Source of the DNA: Myxococcales bacterium
Lineage (GTDB): Bacteria; Myxococcota; Polyangia; Fen-1088
DNA length: 11,251 bases
Assembly: GCA_003155465.1 (NCBI GenBank)
Contig: PMCR01000495.1
Coordinates: 1-11,251 of the forward strand
Reading direction: 5' to 3'
Below, piece by piece: positions 1 to 7,808 of the stretch; within the stretch, counting starts at the first letter, position 1, and the number at the start of each line of letters is the position of its first letter. The notes under the pieces are model-generated. The model was not told the DNA's origin and did no database searches. It saw nothing but the letters and a program-made list of their open reading frames with translations. The position numbers and the translations under genes are program-made.

Positions 1-561
1 GCCGACGCGCTCTATCGCACGGCCGAGCGCATGGATAACCCAGAGGTAATGGGGCGGGCACGCGCCCTCGTCACTCGCGAGATCACCCGCGTGCTACCCG
101 AGCTGCGCGCCTGCAAACACGACCTTGAGGGCCGGCGCGCGGGCCTCTATGTTGGTGGGGCGTTCAAGGCGTTCTCGCTGGTGCGAGCGCTTCGCCAACT
201 GGGTGTGTCGGTGGTGCTGGCGGGCACGCAAACAGGCAGCCAAGAGGAGTACCAGGAATTGCAGGCTGTGTGCGATGAACACACGGTCATCGTTGACGAC
301 ACCAACCCACTTGAGCTGGCGTCGTTTCTGGTCGAGCAGCACGTGGACGTGTTAATCGGCGGCGTGAAAGAGCGCCCCATTGCCTACAAGCTGGGCATAG
401 GCTTTTGCGACCACAATCACGAGCGGAAGATTGCGCTGGCAGGATTTGAAGGCGCCTTGGCCTTTGCGCGCGAGGTTCGCGCAACTGCAACTAGCCCCAT
501 CTGGAATCTTATGCCACGCCGGATGCGAACCGTTGCTACACCGATGGGAGACAAGCCATGA
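1..561 (+). CDS. nifE: NifE, FeMo-cofactor scaffold alpha subunit (3' part only)
   Basis: This is the C-terminal 186 codons of NifE, open from the first base of the window; the true start lies upstream. NifE pairs with NifN as an alpha2beta2 scaffold on which NifB-co is matured into FeMo-cofactor before transfer to NifDK. The fragment shows the Rossmann-like third domain typical of the nitrogenase alpha family: an R-A-G-L-Y-V-G-G strand/turn near base 140, then GGVKERPIAYKLGIGFCDHN (about bases 358-417), then HERKIALAGFEG, and an end resembling the NifE type (SPIWNLMPRR). The HNHER-GFEG signature and the following nifN separate it from NifD. An internal ATG at base 31 is not the start, because conserved NifE sequence continues through it to the window edge. 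The stop codon overlaps the nifN start (ATGA), so translation is probably coupled. Confidence 0.93.
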   Translation, partial: ADALYRTAERMDNPEVMGRARALVTREITRVLPELRACKHDLEGRRAGLYVGGAFKAFSLVRALRQLGVSVVLAGTQTGSQEEYQELQAVCDEHTVIVDDTNPLELASFLVEQHVDVLIGGVKERPIAYKLGIGFCDHNHERKIALAGFEGALAFAREVRATATSPIWNLMPRRMRTVATPMGDKP

Positions 562-1931
562 GCTGCGCCCTTGCCAGGGACACCGCACCCACCGTGCACA
601 GTTCGGCCAAGCCCGACGCCACGGTCAATCCCTGCACTCTATGCGCGCCGTTGGGCGCGGCCTTGGCTACGGCCGGCGTACGCGGCGCGATTCCCCTGCT
701 GCACGGGGCGCAGGGCTGCGCGACCTACATTCGTCGCTATCTCATTAGTCACTTCCGTGAGCCGATGGATGTGGCATCCAGCAGTTTCGGCGAAGCGCAG
801 ACCGTCTTCGGCGGCGAAGACAACCTGGGTCGAGCACTCGACAACGTGCTTCGCCAATACCACCCCGAACTGGTGACGGTGGCGACGACTTGTTTGGCCG
901 AGACCATCGGCGACGATGTGCCGTTGCTGCTGACCCGCTATCGCACGCGAACCGGCAGCGCCTTGCCGCTGGTTCACGCCGCCACGCCAAGTTACAAGGA
1001 CGGCCACGTCGAGGGTTTTCACGCGATGGTCTACGCTTTGGTCAAGGCGTTGGCCTGCAACCAAGGCGCGCCCTCGCGCGCGGTGAACCTGCTGCCGCCC
1101 CTGGTGTCGCCAGCGGATCTGCGCCATCTGCGCGAGATTGTCGCCGGCTTCGACGTGGCCGCCACCGTGCTACCCGACTACGCGGATCGTCTGGACGGCG
1201 TGATTTTGGACCAATATCGTGCGTTGCCTGACGGCGGAACCCGCCTGGTGGACATAGTGTCCATGCCTCGCGCTCTCGGCAGCATCGATCTTACCCTCAC
1301 CGGCCGCGCCCCGCGCGCCAGCAAATTGCTGACCGAGCGCGGTGCATTCGCGCGCGTTCTGGGCTTGCCCATCGGGGTTCGCGCGACCGACGCCATGATT
1401 GAAGCACTGGCGGATATGACGGGCGCGGGCCGGCCGGCATGGCTGCTGGGCGAGCGTGGCCGGCTACTTGACGCCTATGCGGATGGCCACAAGTACGTGT
1501 TCGGGGCGCGGGTTGGCCTGTATGGCGATCCTGAATTTGTCGCGGCGCTGGCGGGCTTTCTGCTGGAAATTGGTGCTCATCCCGTCTTCTGCGCAACCGG
1601 GGCACGCAACCGCGCCCTGCCCGAGGCTTTGGCCGCGTTGCCGGCAGGCTCGGTGGACCAGGTGCTCGACGACACTGACTTCGAGTCCATCGGAGCCGCC
1701 TGCGCGCGTTACAGACCCGATCTGCTCATGGGCAGCAGCAAAGGCTACCGGATCGCGCACGCGCTCGGCATCCCCTTGCTGCGCATCGGGTTTCCCATTC
1801 ACGACCGTCTGGGCGCGGGCCGCATTCTGCACCTGGGCTACCGGGGCACGACCAGGCTTTTCGACGACCTGGTGAACGCCCTTTTGCAGTTCCGGCAGGA
1901 GGCTTCACCAGTGGGCTTCTCTTATCTGTGA
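558..1931 (+). CDS. nifN: NifN, FeMo-cofactor scaffold beta subunit
   Basis: Beta subunit of the NifEN scaffold for FeMo-cofactor assembly, 457 residues, the usual length for the family. The ATG overlaps the nifE stop by 4 bp and has a GGGAG Shine-Dalgarno at 546-550, seven bases upstream. Visible motifs are NPCTLCAPLGA (residues 24-34), PLLHGAQGCATYIRRYLISH (46-65), SSSFGEAQTVFGG (74-86) and TTCLAETIGDD (110-120), followed by the second and third Rossmann domains and LMGSSKGYRIAHALGIPLLR near 390-409. Cys29, Cys54 and Cys112 are spaced 25 and 58 apart, exactly like NifK Cys70/95/153, which ligate the P-cluster. Azotobacter NifN keeps only the middle one (Cys44). NifK is the alternative, but this protein is shorter than typical NifK, has no long N-terminal extension, and follows nifE. 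Likely cotranscribed with nifE, draG and draT. Confidence 0.95.
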   Translation: MSCALARDTAPTVHSSAKPDATVNPCTLCAPLGAALATAGVRGAIPLLHGAQGCATYIRRYLISHFREPMDVASSSFGEAQTVFGGEDNLGRALDNVLRQYHPELVTVATTCLAETIGDDVPLLLTRYRTRTGSALPLVHAATPSYKDGHVEGFHAMVYALVKALACNQGAPSRAVNLLPPLVSPADLRHLREIVAGFDVAATVLPDYADRLDGVILDQYRALPDGGTRLVDIVSMPRALGSIDLTLTGRAPRASKLLTERGAFARVLGLPIGVRATDAMIEALADMTGAGRPAWLLGERGRLLDAYADGHKYVFGARVGLYGDPEFVAALAGFLLEIGAHPVFCATGARNRALPEALAALPAGSVDQVLDDTDFESIGAACARYRPDLLMGSSKGYRIAHALGIPLLRIGFPIHDRLGAGRILHLGYRGTTRLFDDLVNALLQFRQEASPVGFSYL

Positions 1932-1934
1932 GGT

Positions 1935-2873
1935 ATGCCGGTGCTCTCCACCGGATCCTCCAGTGCGCCCGACATTCTCGCTGACATCCGCGGGCGCGCC
2001 TACGCGGCTCTGTTGGGCTTGGCACTCGGTGACGCCCTGGGTGCCACAGTCGAGTTCTGCACGCAAACAGAAATTCGCGCCCAACATGGAGTGCTTCGCA
2101 AAATAGTTGGGGGCGGCTGGCTCAGGCTGGAACCGGGCGAGGTCACCGACGACACGCAGATGTCCCTGTGTATTGCCCGCTCTCTGGCAACGGTGGGCTG
2201 GTCACCGCCCGACATTGCCGAACGATTTGTGGCGTGGTTTCGCGGTTGGCCCGTCGACGTGGGCAACACCTGCCGTCGCGGCATCGCCCGCTATATCAAC
2301 CACGGAACACTCTCTGGTCCATTCAATGAAGGCGATGCAGGAAACGGCGCGGCCATGCGCGTGGCACCAGTGGCCCTGGCCACTTTGGCGGATGGCCGTT
2401 TGCTTGAACACTGGGCCGTCGAACAGGGCCACATCACGCATAACCATCCCCTGTCCGATGCCGCGTGCGTGCTGATCGGCCGGCTCATTCACCTGGGATG
2501 CACCGGTCAACCGATCGAACGCCTGCGGCGCGAAATCAATGACGTCATCGCCCGGTTCCCTAGCTTCGGCTTCTCGCCCTACCGCGGGCTGGCCACCGCG
2601 TACATCGTCGACACCATGCAGACCGTCTTGCACCACTTCCTGTCCACGCACAGCTTTGAAGAATGCCTGGTGGCCACTGTCAACCAGGGCGGCGATGCAG
2701 ACACCACCGGCGCCATCGCGGGGGCAATCGCTGGTGCCTTCTACGGGCCCGCGCAGTTGCCGCGACAGTGGGTCACCAGACTCGATTCTGCGCTGGCGGC
2801 CGAAATCCGGTCTCTGTCAAACCGGCTGGTCGAACGATCGCCGCTTGGCGGTGAGCAGCCCAGGGTGACATGA
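1935..2873 (+). CDS. draG: DraG, ADP-ribosyl-[dinitrogen reductase] glycohydrolase
   Basis: Removes ADP-ribose from the modified arginine of the nitrogenase Fe protein (NifH), reactivating nitrogenase after a dark or ammonium switch-off. It is a cytoplasmic, dimanganese all-helical enzyme. The protein (312 residues; the Rhodospirillum enzyme is about 294) carries the family signatures: GLALGDALGATVEF (28-41), TDDTQM (71-76; metal-binding aspartates), PVDVGNTCRRG (106-116), EGDAGNGAAMR (132-142), HITHNHPLSDAA (166-177), AYIVDTMQTVLHH (222-234) and NQGGDADTTGA (250-260; metal ligands). The match to known DraG extends over nearly the whole length, so this is the nitrogenase-specific member rather than a generic ADP-ribosylglycohydrolase. 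The start is uncertain: ATG 1935 has GAGG only one base upstream, whereas the in-frame GTG at 1941 has the same GAGG at a good 7-base spacing. It begins 3 bp after nifN, so it is in the same operon. Confidence 0.95.
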   Translation: MPVLSTGSSSAPDILADIRGRAYAALLGLALGDALGATVEFCTQTEIRAQHGVLRKIVGGGWLRLEPGEVTDDTQMSLCIARSLATVGWSPPDIAERFVAWFRGWPVDVGNTCRRGIARYINHGTLSGPFNEGDAGNGAAMRVAPVALATLADGRLLEHWAVEQGHITHNHPLSDAACVLIGRLIHLGCTGQPIERLRREINDVIARFPSFGFSPYRGLATAYIVDTMQTVLHHFLSTHSFEECLVATVNQGGDADTTGAIAGAIAGAFYGPAQLPRQWVTRLDSALAAEIRSLSNRLVERSPLGGEQPRVT

Positions 2874-3659
2874 ATGCGACACGTCTGGAATTTGTGTGAT
2901 TTGCCGGCTTGGTTCCTCAACAGCCTGGAGTTCAATGAGGCACCGCGCCCGTTGGAAATCCAAGGCGTGCGACAGTCCAACCGCTTTCTCTTCGACATGC
3001 TCGAAACCATTGCCGACGCTGCGGAGCGCGCCCGGGTGTTCAACGAATACATGTCGGTGAAGTTTCTCTTGCATCAGTGGGACGGTGCCGACACACACAA
3101 CGCGCGCAAGAGCCTGCGGAACAGCTACCTGCGCTATCTGCGCGGCTGGGGTGTGGATTCCAACTCTATCGAGGCAGCGGTCCTGAAGGCATGGGTAGAA
3201 AGCCGCATCGGAATTCCGCCAACATTTCATCGCGGCAAGCTGCGAGACAACAACCCAGAAGATCAGATGGTCTTTGCCGCTGACCGCATGAAGGGCAGTG
3301 AGCGCACCAACGCCATAAACTCGCAGCTCGACGTATTGTATGCGTTCTGTCAGTACGAGCTGGCGCGACGCCATCCCGGCGAACGGTGGTTTGAACTCTA
3401 TCGGGGCACCTGCGATCCCGACGACTATCACACAGTGGCCATCATCGATCGGCGCGAACGCATCGTGCGCCTCAATAACCTGTGCTCGTTCATTCCGGAC
3501 GAGGAGCGGGCCTTCGAGTTTGGCTCCACCGTCTGGCGAGTCCGCGTGCCGTTGGTGAAGATATTCTTCTTCAGCCGCCTGCTGCCCGAAAGCATCCTTA
3601 AGGGCGAAGAGGAGTACCTGGTCATCGGCGGCGAATACCGCGTGCGCGCGGTTCTGTGA
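2874..3659 (+). CDS. draT: DraT, NAD+-dinitrogen-reductase ADP-D-ribosyltransferase
   Basis: Transfers ADP-ribose from NAD+ to a specific arginine of NifH (Arg101 in Rhodospirillum), blocking docking to NifDK and switching nitrogenase off. It is 261 residues; known DraT proteins are about 275. The N-terminal block NLCDLPAWFLNSLEFNEAP (6-24) and GVRQSNRFLFDML (31-43) are characteristic of DraT. Further on, ELYRGT (174-179), NNLCSF (201-206), EFGSTVWRVRVP (215-226) and GEEEYLVIGGEYRV (244-257) fit the R-S-ExE layout of arginine-specific ADP-ribosyltransferases; I infer Arg177, Ser205 and Glu245/Glu247 as the catalytic set. The ATG immediately follows the draG stop, with AGGGTGA just upstream as ribosome-binding site. 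The order here is draG then draT; the Rhodospirillum operon has draT first. The gene seems intact. Confidence 0.94.
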   Translation: MRHVWNLCDLPAWFLNSLEFNEAPRPLEIQGVRQSNRFLFDMLETIADAAERARVFNEYMSVKFLLHQWDGADTHNARKSLRNSYLRYLRGWGVDSNSIEAAVLKAWVESRIGIPPTFHRGKLRDNNPEDQMVFAADRMKGSERTNAINSQLDVLYAFCQYELARRHPGERWFELYRGTCDPDDYHTVAIIDRRERIVRLNNLCSFIPDEERAFEFGSTVWRVRVPLVKIFFFSRLLPESILKGEEEYLVIGGEYRVRAVL

Positions 3660-3667
3660 GGCGCGAC

Positions 3668-3681
3668 CTACGCGACCGTAG
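3668..3681 (+). terminator. Small hairpin after draT
   Basis: A CTACG/CGTAG stem with the loop CGAC lies 9 bases after the draT stop, before the nifB promoter. There is no following T-run, so it is at best a weak terminator or a transcript-end stabiliser. Confidence 0.2.
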
Positions 3682-3763
3682 CCCGCGTCGCACGAGTCCT
3701 ACGCGAATGTCGGACGCAGCTCCTGATGGGCCGCCGAGTGGCCGAAACGGCGTGCATTCGTCC

Positions 3764-3780
3764 TTGGCCGGCGGCTTGCA
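3764..3780 (+). promoter_or_regulatory. Sigma-54 (-24/-12) promoter of nifB
   Basis: The sequence TTGGCCGGCGGCTTGCA fits the sigma-54 consensus YTGGCACG-N4-TTGCW. The GG (3766-3767) and GC (3778-3779) are separated by exactly the required 10 bases, and the -12 element TTGCA is perfect. The -24 element departs from consensus at two less critical positions. Transcription would start near 3791, about 20 bases before the nifB ATG at 3812. Sigma-54 with the activator NifA is the standard control of nif operons. I did not find a TGT-N10-ACA NifA upstream site in the preceding 150 bases, so the activator site may be divergent or further upstream. Confidence 0.72.
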
Positions 3781-3811
3781 GTTGGACCTTCACGAACGGT
3801 CAGATGACACC

Positions 3812-5110
3812 ATGAGCACCCTCGCTGTCATACGCAAGCATCCAGAACACGAGATCGCCCGCCATCCTTGCTTCGACGCAAGTGCACGCGCGCGCTGGGC
3901 ACGCGTGCACTTGCCGGTGGCGCCCGCGTGCAACGTTTCGTGCAACTTCTGTGACCGGCGCTGCGATTGCACCAACGAGAGTCGGCCCGGCGTGACCAGC
4001 GTCGTACTTTCGCCCGGTCAAGCGTTGGCGTATCTCGATGGACTTTCGCAACGCCGCCAGAATGTGGCCGTAGTCGGTATTGCGGGTCCTGGCGATCCAA
4101 TGGCCAATGCAAAGGCCACCCTAGAAACCCTGCGTTTGGTTCGAGCGCACCACCCGAGCCTGATGCTGTGCCTGGCTACCAATGGTCTTGCGCTGGCGGA
4201 GCACGCAGCCGAACTGGAACGGCTACGTCTGAGCCATCTGACCATCACGATCAACGCTCTCGATCCCGCCACGGGCGCGCGCATCTATGCCTGGGTTCGC
4301 GATGGGCAACGCGTCCTGCGCGGCGAGGCCGGTGCGGCCCTGCTGCTGGAAAGACAACTGGCGGCGCTGGATGTTCTGCGCGGCACGGGGATCTTGATCA
4401 AGGTGAACTCAATTCTCATCCCAGGCATCAACGAAGAACGGATTCCCGCAATTGCCGCCGAGGCGAAACGCCGTGGGGCGCATCTATTCAACTGCGTGCC
4501 CCTCATTCCGGCGGCGCACACGCCGTTTGCCTCGTTGCCCGCGCCGAGTCCCGCGATGGTCTCCCGCATTCGCGCGGCCGCAGGCTCTCACTTGCCGCTT
4601 ATGGAACACTGTTCTCGCTGCCGAGCCGACGCCTGCGGTTTGCTCAACGAGGGCACCGCAGAGGAGTCACTGACGGCTTTGCGCGCAGCAGCCGCTCTGA
4701 CCATACCAACCACGCTCGCCGCACGGCCCAACATCGCCGTCGCTACCCGCGAGGGTTTGCTCATCAACGATCACCTGGGCGATGCGGAAAGCTTTGCCGT
4801 GTTCGCGGCTGATCGCAGCGGATTTCATTTTGTCGAAAATCGGCTTTCACCACCTGCGGGTGGCGGACCTGAACGCTGGCGCGACCTGGCCGCCGGCCTG
4901 GCCGACTGCAAGGCGGTGCTGGTTGCCGGCGTGGGCCCCACCCCGCGCCAGGCTCTAGAGGCGGGCGGCCTGCGCGTGGTCGAGGCCGAGGGATTGATCG
5001 AGGATGCCTTGGAACCGCTCTTCCGCGGCGCGCCCCTGCCGGCCAGCATGGCCCGACGCTTTGAAGGATGCGGCAATGGCTGCGGCGGCACCGGTCAAGG
5101 CTGCGGATGA
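3812..5110 (+). CDS. nifB: NifB, radical SAM FeMo-cofactor core synthase with C-terminal NifX-like domain
   Basis: Uses S-adenosylmethionine chemistry to fuse two [4Fe-4S] units and insert the central carbide, giving NifB-co, the precursor of FeMo-co. The protein is 432 residues from ATG 3812. [20 protein letters not shown] (33-52) holds the radical SAM CxxxCxxC (Cys40, Cys44, Cys47), followed by NESRPGVTS (55-63), GIAGPGDP (89-96), LATNGLAL (121-128), [11 protein letters not shown] (197-207) and [11 protein letters not shown] (266-276; Cys267 and Cys270 correspond to accessory-cluster ligands). Residues about 305-410 form a NifX/NafY-like cofactor-binding domain ([19 protein letters not shown]). 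The C-terminus has a Gly/Cys tail, [13 protein letters not shown] (420-432). I chose ATG 3812 because family similarity begins just after it and the sigma-54 promoter lies 32 bases upstream; an in-frame GTG at 3656 would put that promoter inside the gene and add an Arg-rich, non-conserved leader. nifV follows after 22 bp. Confidence 0.95.
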   Translation: MSTLAVIRKHPEHEIARHPCFDASARARWARVHLPVAPACNVSCNFCDRRCDCTNESRPGVTSVVLSPGQALAYLDGLSQRRQNVAVVGIAGPGDPMANAKATLETLRLVRAHHPSLMLCLATNGLALAEHAAELERLRLSHLTITINALDPATGARIYAWVRDGQRVLRGEAGAALLLERQLAALDVLRGTGILIKVNSILIPGINEERIPAIAAEAKRRGAHLFNCVPLIPAAHTPFASLPAPSPAMVSRIRAAAGSHLPLMEHCSRCRADACGLLNEGTAEESLTALRAAAALTIPTTLAARPNIAVATREGLLINDHLGDAESFAVFAADRSGFHFVENRLSPPAGGGPERWRDLAAGLADCKAVLVAGVGPTPRQALEAGGLRVVEAEGLIEDALEPLFRGAPLPASMARRFEGCGNGCGGTGQGCG

Positions 5111-5132
5111 GGGACGAAAAGGGACGCGGTCA

Positions 5133-6341
5133 ATGAAATCGCTGCCGCCCATTACCGACGATTCCCGCGGTGACCGATCCGCCGACCTGTGGCTGGTCGA
5201 CACGACCTTGCGCGATGGTGAACAGGCGGCGAACGTAGTATTCTCGCGCGCGGAAAAGTTGCGCATCGCAAGTGCTCTGTCCGATGCTGGATTGGCCGAA
5301 ATCGAGGTTGGCACTCCGGCCATGGGCAGGCCCGAGGTCGATGACATCAACGCCGTGGCCGCGCTGGGCCTACGTGCACGGCTTTCGGTCTGGTGCCGCG
5401 CCGACATGCGCGATCTGGTGGCAGCCGAGCAATGCCACGTGGATGGCGTCCATATCAGCTTTCCCACCTCTGCCGTGCAATGGCGCAGCCTGGGTGGTGG
5501 CGCGGAACGGGTGCTGGACCTCGTGCATCAGCTGGTTGAGCGCGCCCGCGCCCAGTTCGCTTTCGTTTCCGTGGGTGCCCAGGACGCCAGCCGCGCCAGC
5601 CGCGCTTTTCTCGACACGTTCGTGGACGCGGCCTGTACCGCGGGCGTGGATCGCATTCGTTTGGCTGACACCGTGGGCCTACTCAATCCCTTGCAAGCGA
5701 AGCGTTTGGTGGCGCACGTGGCGGCGCGCGCCCGGGGTCCGGTGATTGGATTCCATGCCCACGACGATCTCGGCATGGCTACGGCGAACACAGTGGCGGC
5801 CCTGGCCGGCGGCGCAAGATCTGCCGATGTCACAGTCAACGGACTGGGTGAGCGCGCGGGCAACGCCAGTTTGGACGAGGTGGTGATGGCGGCGCGTTTG
5901 ACCCTCGGACTCGACCCGGGCGTGGACTCCCGCTGTCTGACTTTGCTTGGCTGCATGGTCGCGGACGCATCTCGCCGACCGATTCCTGCTGCCAAACCGG
6001 TCACTGGCCCGGCGGCCTTTCTGCACGAATCGGGCATTCACTGTGCGGCGCTGGAGAAGGACCGTGACAGCTTTGAACTGATTCATCCTGCCGACGTGGG
6101 CCAGGCCACGCCCGAGTTTGTCGTGGGCAAGCACTCCGGCACCTGGGCGGTGATGGCGGTTCTGGGTCGGCACGGCGTGCACCTTGAACGTTCTGTGGCG
6201 GCGCAGCTCCTCGACCGCATTCGCGAGCTGGCCCGACGCGAGAAGCGCGCGCTGACGGTCGACGAAGTGCTGGTGGTGGCCCGCGAGGTGATCAGCCGGC
6301 TGCCGTCACACGCGACACCGAAACCCGCGCTCCACCTGTGA
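5133..6341 (+). CDS. nifV: NifV, homocitrate synthase
   Basis: Condenses acetyl-CoA with 2-oxoglutarate to give (R)-homocitrate, the organic ligand of molybdenum in FeMo-cofactor. The protein is 402 residues from ATG 5133 and belongs to the DRE-TIM metallolyase (alpha-isopropylmalate synthase) family. Motifs are [12 protein letters not shown] (21-32), where Arg27 and Asp28 are catalytic/metal residues, [11 protein letters not shown] (176-186), [15 protein letters not shown] (206-220; metal-binding histidines), [16 protein letters not shown] (235-250), [14 protein letters not shown] (294-307) and [12 protein letters not shown] (329-340). It lacks the long regulatory C-terminal domain of LeuA, and its place after nifB supports NifV over leucine or lysine enzymes. 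An AAGGGA ribosome-binding site at 5119-5124 with an 8-base spacer fixes the start; the frame stays open upstream into nifB (to 5004), but that part is a shadow. Likely cotranscribed with nifB. Confidence 0.93.
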   Translation: MKSLPPITDDSRGDRSADLWLVDTTLRDGEQAANVVFSRAEKLRIASALSDAGLAEIEVGTPAMGRPEVDDINAVAALGLRARLSVWCRADMRDLVAAEQCHVDGVHISFPTSAVQWRSLGGGAERVLDLVHQLVERARAQFAFVSVGAQDASRASRAFLDTFVDAACTAGVDRIRLADTVGLLNPLQAKRLVAHVAARARGPVIGFHAHDDLGMATANTVAALAGGARSADVTVNGLGERAGNASLDEVVMAARLTLGLDPGVDSRCLTLLGCMVADASRRPIPAAKPVTGPAAFLHESGIHCAALEKDRDSFELIHPADVGQATPEFVVGKHSGTWAVMAVLGRHGVHLERSVAAQLLDRIRELARREKRALTVDEVLVVAREVISRLPSHATPKPALHL

Positions 6342-6521
6342 ATATGACGATGCCCAAACCCGCCCTGCCGCCAGAAACGGCCGAAGAAACGCAGGAAAGA
6401 ACAATGGGTTTCCGTGTCGTTTCGCGCCGGCTAAAGCGCGGCAAATACAAGCCCCCTCCCCTTGCAGCGTCGATCGGCGTCTGCTCTCATAGCTTAGGTG
6501 TTCGCAATCAAGGAGAAAGAG
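6342..6521 (+). other. Spacer between nifV and the beta-barrel gene
   Basis: These 180 bases hold no convincing gene and no sigma-54 element that I could find. They end in a strong AAGGAGA ribosome-binding site (6510-6516). An open frame from 6338 runs through into the next gene in another frame and is treated as a shadow. Whether the next gene has its own promoter here cannot be decided by eye. Confidence 0.5.
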
Positions 6522-7409
6522 ATGCGCAAACTGCTCGCTTCGATTTTGGCTATTGGCGGGATTCTGGTTTCTGTCGACGCTGCTCAGGCAACACCCTCGA
6601 CGACCTTTTGGGCACCATCAACGACCTACATCCAGCCCTACCTGGTTCCGCACATCACCTACGACACCTATTTCTGGAAGGGCCCCAACGCCGGTGTGGC
6701 CGGCTCACCCCTGTACCCGATCGATACCGGCATCACGATCGGTGTCCTTCCCTTTGAAAAGCTACAACTCGAAATCGGTTACGACTTACTATTGCCCACC
6801 GAGAAATCCCTTCTCTTCCTGCTCAATGCCAAACTGGGCACGCCTGAAGGCGCGTTCTTTACTGGCTCACCATCCTTGGCCGTCGGCATCTTCGGCGTTG
6901 GCCTCAAGGGCAAGTCGGACAGCAATCTGGGAACGAGTTATGACATTCTCTACGGACAGATTCAGAGGACTCTGCCTTGGGGCGGGTTCGTCTCCGTGGG
7001 CGGCTACTATGGGGCTGGCACCAAAGAACTGTGGTTTGGCGATGACGGCAAAGAACACCGCGCTGGTTTCATAGGCGCCATCGCCGGTCCCGATGTGCCT
7101 GTCAACTTGCCAGGATTGAAGAAGCTGGTGGTAGCAGCCGACGTTCAGACCGGCAACAACGTCTTCGGCGCCGCGGGCGGCGGCTTGTATCTGTACTTCA
7201 CCGACGCCATCGACATTCTGACCGGCCCGGTCTACTTCTTCGACGGCGCAGGTCAGCCCGGAGGCAAGCACTGGATGTGGACCGTACAACTGGACGTGGA
7301 CATCGCATTCAAGGCTGCTGCCCCGGCCCCTGCCGAAGCGGCCCCCCCGGTCGCCCCTGCCGCTCCCGTAGGTCCGGCTTCCAGCCCGGCCACGCCGCCC
7401 GGGACCTAG
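6522..7409 (+). CDS. Secreted, probably outer-membrane beta-barrel protein of unknown function
   Basis: The protein is 295 residues with a clear signal peptide: MRK, a hydrophobic stretch LLASILAIGGILV (4-16), and a signal peptidase I site after DAAQA (19-23). The mature part alternates aromatic and polar residues with glycine turns (for example ITIGVLPFEKLQLEIGYDLL, 71-90; FVSVGGYYGAG, 156-166; GLYLYFTDAIDILTGPVYFF, 221-240), as expected of an outer-membrane barrel. The last strand appears to end at VDIAFK (259-264). It is followed by a 31-residue Ala/Pro tail, which is unusual because barrels normally end on an aromatic residue. The start is set by AAGGAGA at 6510-6516, five bases before the ATG; the in-frame GTG at 6498 is less likely. 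It resembles uncharacterised exported proteins that I associate with Geobacter-like bacteria, but I cannot name a function. It lies 180 bp after nifV on the same strand, so it may or may not belong to the nif transcript. Confidence 0.8.
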   Translation: MRKLLASILAIGGILVSVDAAQATPSTTFWAPSTTYIQPYLVPHITYDTYFWKGPNAGVAGSPLYPIDTGITIGVLPFEKLQLEIGYDLLLPTEKSLLFLLNAKLGTPEGAFFTGSPSLAVGIFGVGLKGKSDSNLGTSYDILYGQIQRTLPWGGFVSVGGYYGAGTKELWFGDDGKEHRAGFIGAIAGPDVPVNLPGLKKLVVAADVQTGNNVFGAAGGGLYLYFTDAIDILTGPVYFFDGAGQPGGKHWMWTVQLDVDIAFKAAAPAPAEAAPPVAPAAPVGPASSPATPPGT

Positions 7410-7423
7410 CTTGCATTGACCTA

Positions 7424-7455
7424 GACACCGCCGCGACAAGGTTCGAGGCGGTGTC
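7424..7455 (+). terminator. Perfect 9-bp hairpin after the beta-barrel gene
   Basis: GACACCGCC (7424-7432) pairs perfectly with GGCGGTGTC (7447-7455) around a 14-base loop, starting 15 bases after the stop at 7409. No T-run follows, so it is not a textbook intrinsic terminator, but its place and stability fit a transcript end for the nif-side operon. Confidence 0.5.
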
Positions 7456-7808
7456 GGACGCGCGCGTGGGGCTGCCTGCCAGGGCGCCCCGCCCGCGCCG
7501 GCTTTGTCGCGGACATTTCATCCTCCGGAAACACGCCGGCAGCGTATTTCCAGGGATGCTGGTTCCCTGGATGACTTTGCGTAAGCGAAGCAAGCGGGGT
7601 CCTGCGGTAGCCGGATGGTTCTTGGCGCAGCGTGCGCGGGCTGCATCGAGCCTGGCGGCGGGCTGGTGAAACGCTGGGGCTAGGGAAGACGCCATTTGAA
7701 GGCGGTAATCCACCCTGCAATTGGGACCTCTGGGCAGACGGTTGGCGCGAAGTGTTGCGCGGCGGTCAGAAAAGTTGGAGCATAGTCGCGAAGGGCTGGA
7801 GGATTCCA
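7456..7808. other. Gene-free stretch before the lipoprotein gene
   Basis: I see no supported gene here. One further hairpin is present: CCAGGGA (7550-7556) with TCCCTGG (7564-7570) around a 7-base loop. The open frames on both strands have no recognisable domains or good ribosome-binding sites. The right end supplies GGAGG at 7798-7802 for the following gene. Confidence 0.45.

Noticed and set aside
3656..3811. Longer nifB reading from GTG 3656, adding 52 residues
   Set aside because: The extension is Arg/Ser-rich with no NifB similarity, and it contains a sigma-54 promoter whose predicted start site would lie downstream of the GTG.
3967..4812. Long open frame (281 residues) inside nifB on the same strand
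   Set aside because: It is Arg/Gly/Ser-rich low-complexity translation typical of a shadow frame in GC-rich DNA, fully covered by the conserved nifB frame.
5004..5132. Longer nifV reading overlapping nifB by about 100 bases
   Set aside because: The overlap is only a frame shadow of the nifB 3' end; ATG 5133 has a proper ribosome-binding site, and the NifV motifs start soon after it.
6338..6757. Possible 139-residue ORF between nifV and the beta-barrel gene
   Set aside because: It overlaps the signal-peptide gene by about 236 bases in another frame, lacks a ribosome-binding site and recognisable features.
7475..7580. Minus-strand peptide HPWKYAAGVFPEDEM, faintly like the conserved tail of some small antitoxin-like proteins
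   Set aside because: The resemblance covers about 15 residues, has no matching start region, and comes from memory only.
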